A model generated the notes under the pieces. That model did no database searches, was not told the origin of the DNA, and saw nothing but the letters and a program-made list of their open reading frames with translations. This document shows positions 63,120 through 64,000 of a DNA stretch of 64,000 nt, one piece after another. The stretch comes from Candidatus Sphingomonas colombiensis (GTDB lineage: Bacteria > Pseudomonadota > Alphaproteobacteria > Sphingomonadales > Sphingomonadaceae): contig CP119315.1 in NCBI GenBank assembly GCA_029202845.1, forward strand, positions 3,255,001-3,319,000. The letters run 5' to 3'. Every line of letters starts with the position of its first letter. Within the stretch, counting starts at the first letter, position 1. Position numbers and translations under genes: made by a program.

Positions 63120-64000
63120 GCAGCGAGTCGCCGCGCATGCCGCGCCACGTCGCGCCAGGCGGAAATGAAGCGATCGACATCAGCGCCCGTGGTGGTACGG
63201 CCGAAGCTGATGCGGACGACTTCGCGAGTCTCCTCCTCGCTCCACCCCATCGCGCGGAGCACATGGCTCGGCTTCATGCTGCCGCTGGCGCAGGCGCTGC
63301 CCGCCGACACCGCAATGCCCGCGAGATCGAAACGGATCAGTTGCGCGGTCGCGGCGAGGCCGGGAAGGCGATAGCTGCCGATCGCGGGGTGACGTGTCGA
63401 TCGCTCTCCGACCACGATCCCGCCTGAGCGACGGACGGCGTCGTCGAGGCGCGCGCGCAGTTCCGTATGATCCGGCTCTGGTTCAGCCAGCGCGGCAGCA
63501 TAGCCAAGCGCGGCCGGAAGATTTTCCGTGCCGGGACGATATCCACGCTCCTGTCCGCCGGTCGGCCGGAGCGTCGCGAGGTCGCGCACCAATAGCGCAC
63601 CGATCCCCGGCGGCCCGCCGCGCTTATGAGCGGAGAGCGCAACGAAATCGGCATATTCGGCAAGCTCGCCGGACGAAGGCATCTGCGCCGCGTCGACCAG
63701 CAGCAATCCACCGGCCGAATGAATGATCTCCGCCGCCGCCGCGATCGGCTGGCGCACGCCGGTTTCGCTGTTGCACCATTGCAGGCAGACCAGCGCGGGC
63801 GCCTCCGCAACCATTTCCGACAAAGCGGCGAGGTCGATCGCCCCATCCGCGTTCACCGCTGCGACAAGCGCCGATCCGCCGGCGCGGATTGCGGCATCAT
63901 GCTCCACCGCCGACACGATCCGCCGCTCGATGAAGGTGCGGCCCAGCGCGACTTCGAGCGATTCGCTCGCGCCGCTGGTCAGCAGGGTCTCGTGTCGCCA
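63116..64000 (-). CDS. Cysteine desulfurase paralog, 5'-truncated by window edge
   Basis: Open to the window end; 295 codons visible. TSGASESLEVALGRTFIERR leads in from the edge, PLP-Lys in ALSAHKRGGPPG and active Cys in SAGSACASGSMKPSHVLRAMG. Same family and reading direction as the next gene but clearly different in sequence. The ATG at 63916 is internal. Confidence 0.92.
   Translation of the reverse strand, partial: WRHETLLTSGASESLEVALGRTFIERRIVSAVEHDAAIRAGGSALVAAVNADGAIDLAALSEMVAEAPALVCLQWCNSETGVRQPIAAAAEIIHSAGGLLLVDAAQMPSSGELAEYADFVALSAHKRGGPPGIGALLVRDLATLRPTGGQERGYRPGTENLPAALGYAAALAEPEPDHTELRARLDDAVRRSGGIVVGERSTRHPAIGSYRLPGLAATAQLIRFDLAGIAVSAGSACASGSMKPSHVLRAMGWSEEETREVVRISFGRTTTGADVDRFISAWRDVARHARRLAA

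Overview
This window is a GC-rich, densely packed piece of a chromosome from an alphaproteobacterium, almost certainly a sphingomonad (Sphingomonas or a close relative). The clues are the ChpT phosphotransferase, an RpoH with the alphaproteobacterial gene style, a DUF2721 membrane protein, single-domain asparaginase, and the rpsP-rimM-trmD-rplS, ffs-dnaX-ybaB and mtaB-ftsY-yciB groupings. It is core genome: I see no phage, insertion sequence, integron, CRISPR array, tRNA or rRNA.

Layout. 1-13 kb: lnt (5' end cut off by the window), metK behind a perfect inverted repeat, trmB, an MBL hydrolase, a GNAT-like protein, a TetR regulator divergent from a phosphotransferase, arylamine N-acetyltransferase, a ClC channel and uvrB. 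13-23 kb: small envelope proteins, a structured non-coding unit with an 18-codon ORF under a 15-base perfect anti-16S Shine-Dalgarno, an M20 peptidase, an asparaginase-fold protein, a membrane protein, a GH18-like/NodB/GT2 fusion and AMP nucleosidase. 24-33 kb: MarR-controlled EmrAB-like efflux, two GFA-family proteins, asd, an MgtC-like protein and an S9 peptidase. 33-41 kb: rplS-trmD-rimM-rpsP-ffh on the minus strand, an EAL protein, DUF924, mtaB, ftsY, yciB. 42-47 kb: sodB, pspF and a divergent sigma-54 psp operon that carries five extra small PspB-like genes after pspABC, then sufE. 47-64 kb: a 2Fe-2S protein and J protein, rnpB, an AmpD-like amidase, cheA-W-Y-B-R with chpT, a JAMM protease, rluD, rpoH, mtgA, ybaB-dnaX-ffs, and a ferredoxin with two tandem cysteine desulfurases (the second cut by the window end).

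Functional themes. Co-translational protein targeting is represented three times (ffh, ftsY, ffs), stress response by rpoH and psp, Fe-S biogenesis by sufE, two desulfurases and ferredoxin, and taxis/cell-cycle phosphorelay by che plus chpT.

Data quality matters here. Between about 26.35 and 35.9 kb at least five genes, including the normally essential asd and ffh, are broken by many isolated extra bases. Nearly all that I could resolve are insertions, which points to uncorrected sequencing error rather than gene decay. Outside this stretch the reading frames are clean.

The two most unusual things are the expanded psp operon with its family of tandem single-helix/coiled-coil proteins, and the structured RNA unit at about 14.4-14.7 kb.
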